A stretch of 8,562 bases of DNA from Aquabacter sp. (lineage in GTDB: Bacteria; Pseudomonadota; Alphaproteobacteria; Rhizobiales; Xanthobacteraceae), in contig JASBUY010000206.1 of assembly GCA_030147645.1 (NCBI GenBank), positions 1 through 8,562 on the forward strand. Direction: 5' to 3'. The notes under the pieces were generated by a model. That model had not been told where the DNA came from. It worked only from the letters and a program-made list of their open reading frames with translations, and made no database searches. Made by a program: the position numbers and the translations under genes. Positions 6,905 to 8,562 of the stretch are shown piece by piece; the stretch's first letter is position 1; each line of letters opens with the position of its first letter.

Positions 6905-6939
6905 AAAAGAGCCCGGCGTCGACGACGTCGGGCTCTTTT
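6905..6939 (+). terminator. Strong rho-independent terminator after the NlpD-like gene, bidirectional
   Basis: AAAAGAGCCCG (6905-6915) pairs perfectly with CGGGCTCTTTT (6929-6939). Pairing continues inward through one G-U pair and CGTC/GACG to a 3-nt loop, for a stem of about 16 bp. It ends in TTTT on the plus strand, and the matching A-run (AAAAA) upstream makes it equally able to terminate minus-strand transcripts. It lies 27 bases after the stop codon. Confidence 0.9.
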
Positions 6940-7031
6940 GCGTTCTGGGCCGCCGTTTCGGATTGGCCGAGTTGGCTCGCAGCCGACTTCAAGACCTCGT
7001 TCCAGGATCCTGACCGACATGCATAAAACGA

Positions 7032-7057
7032 AAAAGGCGCCCGAAGGGGCGCCTTTT
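7032..7057 (-). terminator. Rho-independent terminator for rpmG, bidirectional
   Basis: AAAAGGCGCCC (7032-7042) pairs perfectly with GGGCGCCTTTT (7047-7057) around the tetraloop GAAG. Read on the minus strand it starts 25 bases after the rpmG stop and ends in a run of five T residues, then GTTTTATG. It also has TTTT on the plus strand, so it can act from both sides. Confidence 0.9.
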
Positions 7058-7082
7058 CATGTCTCACGCGCGGGGCGCAGGA

Positions 7083-7250
7083 TCACTTGATCTTGGTCTC
7101 GCGGAACTCGACATGCTTGCGGACCACGGGATCGTACTTCTTGAGCACGATCTTGTCGGTCTTGGTGCGCGAGTTCTTCTTGGTGACGTAGAAGGAGCCC
7201 GTGTCCGCGCTGGACAGGAGCTTGATCTTAATGGTTGCAGCCTTGGCCAT
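7083..7250 (-). CDS. rpmG: 50S ribosomal protein L33, zinc-independent (C-minus) type
   Basis: L33 is a small component of the large ribosomal subunit near the E site. The 55-residue product is the standard length and reads MAKAATIKIKLLSSADTGSF, then YVTKKNSRTKTDKIVLKKYDPVVRKHVEFRETKIK in two runs, matching the alphaproteobacterial L33 pattern throughout. It has no cysteines, so it is the C-minus form that does not bind zinc, whereas C-plus paralogues carry two CxxC pairs. The ATG at 7250 is preferred over an upstream in-frame ATG at 7325 because the extra 25 residues are not part of L33. GGA lies about seven bases before the start on the minus strand. The gene stands alone: the MFS gene ends 118 bp upstream, a candidate promoter lies in between, and a strong terminator follows. 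Confidence 0.97.
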   Translation of the reverse strand: MAKAATIKIKLLSSADTGSFYVTKKNSRTKTDKIVLKKYDPVVRKHVEFRETKIK

Positions 7251-7343
7251 GATTTCCGATCCTGCTGCCGCTGACATGCCCGAGGCAGCGCGGTGACAAA
7301 AGAGAGAGCGCGCGCCCAGAGGCACGTCGGCTCATAAGCGCGG

Positions 7344-7372
7344 AACCTCGTGCATCGCGTCCGCTTTGTCAA
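7344..7372 (-). promoter_or_regulatory. Candidate sigma-70-type promoter for rpmG
   Basis: On the minus strand a perfect TTGACA (-35, positions 7372-7367, within CTTGACA) is followed after 17 bases by GAGGTT (7349-7344). That hexamer keeps only the A at position 2 and T at position 6 of the -10 consensus. The -35 box overlaps the stop codon of the MFS gene. The leader to the rpmG ATG would be about 85 bases. The -35 is persuasive; the -10 is weak. Confidence 0.5.
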
Positions 7373-8538
7373 GCATTGGCGCGGCCTGAGGTGAGAAACC
7401 GCGTGCCCACAATGGCCACATACACCGCCAGCATTCCGCCGATCACGTAAGCGAAGCCATAGGGATTGTGCAGGTCCATGCCGAATCCCACCAGCGGCGG
7501 GCCGATCACCAGACCGATGGAATAGAGCATGACGAACGCGGCATTGGCGGCGGCCAGGTCCGCGCCATGGAAACGGGCGCCGAGATGGGCAAGGCCGACC
7601 GTGTAGAGGCTTCCCACGATGCCGGTCACGAGGAAGATGGCGACGTGAAAAGTCAGGCTTCCGACCGGCACATGGGGCAGAACGAACGCGCCCGCCGTGC
7701 CCACGCTGGCGCAGAAAATCAGCAGAATGCGGCGGTCGATGCGGTCACTGATGATCCCGAGAGGAATCTGGAACGCCACATTGCCCAGAACCGCGATGGT
7801 CAGAAGCAGAGAGGCCTGGCCGTCCGGCAAGCCGAGGCGCAGGCCGTAAAGGGGCAGGAAGCTCATCACCGCCGTCTCGATGGCGCCGAAGACCAAAGCC
7901 GCGAGGGTGGCGGTGGGCGAGCGCCGCACGAAGCCCAGCACGCCCGGTCCGGTTCCCTTGTCGGCGATGGTCGGCGCCATGCCACGCGCCACCAGGATGG
8001 GAATGAGCCCGCAACCCAGCACAACGGCGCCCACCACATAGGGCGTCCAGCCTTGTGCGCCGACGAGGCTGAGGATCGCCGGTCCCATGGCGGCTCCGAT
8101 GGAGAGCGCCGTGGCATAGATGCCCATGATGAGCCCGCGCTTCTTGGGCGGAGCCACAGCGTTGATCCAGAATTCGCTGACCGCGAACAGGATGCAGAGC
8201 GCGGCGCCCAGCAAAAAGCGCAGCGGGAACCACAGGGCAAACCAGGACGCGGCCTTGAAGGCGGGCAGGCTGAGCGCGGTGACAGCGATCGCGAGGCCCA
8301 GCAGCCAGCGCGGACCCACATGGCGCACCAGCCAGGGAATGAAGGGAGCGGTCAGAACGGTGGCGATGCCGGCCACGGCCGTATTGATGCCGATCCAGGA
8401 ATTATTGATGCCGCGCGCTTCCATCTCCAGCGACAACAGGGGGATGGACAGGCTGATGCCGATGCCCACCACGGAAATGGCGGAGATGGCGGCGGTGATC
8501 GATGCGGTTCGGCTCATTTGAGCCGCCGGCGCGTGCAT
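7369..8538 (-). CDS. MFS transporter, YcaD-like
   Basis: This 389-residue inner-membrane protein has about twelve hydrophobic segments and belongs to the major facilitator superfamily. No substrate can be named. Features include the first-half loop PWLVRHVGPRWLLGLA (68-83) in the motif A position, TM4 with PLRFLLGAALCILFAVSEFW (105-124) including Glu122, and APPKKRGLIMGIYATALSIG after it. The second half has SFLPLYGLRLGL (226-237), and the second motif-A-like loop LGIISDRIDRR (260-270). The order and spacing of these elements, especially the TM4 acidic residue and the PLY segment, resemble E. coli YcaD, itself of unclear substrate. The ATG at 8538 is preferred because AGGA lies seven bases upstream on the minus strand; the alternative ATG at 8517 has no such site and would shorten the protein by seven residues. 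It reads towards rpmG but is probably a separate unit. Superfamily is certain; subfamily is moderately supported. Confidence 0.9.
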   Translation of the reverse strand: MHAPAAQMSRTASITAAISAISVVGIGISLSIPLLSLEMEARGINNSWIGINTAVAGIATVLTAPFIPWLVRHVGPRWLLGLAIAVTALSLPAFKAASWFALWFPLRFLLGAALCILFAVSEFWINAVAPPKKRGLIMGIYATALSIGAAMGPAILSLVGAQGWTPYVVGAVVLGCGLIPILVARGMAPTIADKGTGPGVLGFVRRSPTATLAALVFGAIETAVMSFLPLYGLRLGLPDGQASLLLTIAVLGNVAFQIPLGIISDRIDRRILLIFCASVGTAGAFVLPHVPVGSLTFHVAIFLVTGIVGSLYTVGLAHLGARFHGADLAAANAAFVMLYSIGLVIGPPLVGFGMDLHNPYGFAYVIGGMLAVYVAIVGTRFLTSGRANA

Positions 8539-8545
8539 GAAGGCG

Positions 8546-8549
8546 TCCT
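8546..8549 (-). promoter_or_regulatory. Ribosome-binding site of the MFS gene
   Basis: AGGA on the minus strand lies seven bases before the ATG at 8538 and decides between that start and the internal ATG at 8517, which lacks a comparable site. Confidence 0.55.
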
Positions 8550-8562
8550 GATGTTAGGCCCC

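Noticed and set aside
6940..7031. A tRNA or other known small RNA between the two terminators
   Set aside because: No cloverleaf, anticodon arm or TTCGA-type T-loop arrangement is present, and I recognise no RNA family.

Overview
This is a high-GC window of ordinary chromosomal housekeeping DNA from an alphaproteobacterium. Several features point to the order Hyphomicrobiales (Rhizobiales), perhaps near Xanthobacter/Azorhizobium: a glmS next to recG, a pcm close to a lipoprotein LysM/LytM gene, and a zinc-free L33 of the common alphaproteobacterial type. The order is inferred from protein character and gene order, since no 16S or other marker is present.

Layout. Positions 1-872 (+) hold the C-terminal half of glmS (glucosamine-6-phosphate synthase), cut by the window edge and followed by a hairpin. 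A tightly coupled minus-strand pair, recG then a ybaN/DUF454 membrane protein, occupies 969-3429 and converges on glmS. From a 115-bp divergent gap next to recG, three genes run on the plus strand: pcm (protein-L-isoaspartate O-methyltransferase, 3545-4198), a lipoprotein alpha/beta hydrolase of the DUF900/COG4782 family (4277-5539), and an NlpD-like lipoprotein with LysM and LytM domains (5666-6877). The convergent gap at 6878-7082 contains two strong bidirectional terminators. Beyond it on the minus strand lie rpmG (ribosomal protein L33, 7083-7250) and an MFS transporter resembling the YcaD family (7369-8538).

How the genes relate. glmS feeds amino sugars to peptidoglycan and LPS. The NlpD-like protein is predicted to act on peptidoglycan in the periplasm by activating an amidase, because its LytM domain has lost zinc ligands. 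The DUF900 lipoprotein beside it is probably also a periplasm-facing envelope protein. RecG repairs stalled forks and Pcm repairs aged proteins. Most gene neighbourhoods look conserved and not like a functional pathway.

I found no mobile elements, phage genes, CRISPR arrays, tRNAs or rRNAs, and no sign of an undescribed multi-gene system. No gene-free stretch exceeds 300 bp; the longest is about 205 bp. The most interesting non-coding signal is the 126-bp region upstream of the NlpD-like gene. It contains two inverted repeats, a three-copy AAATGT motif and a near-match to the CtrA recognition sequence.
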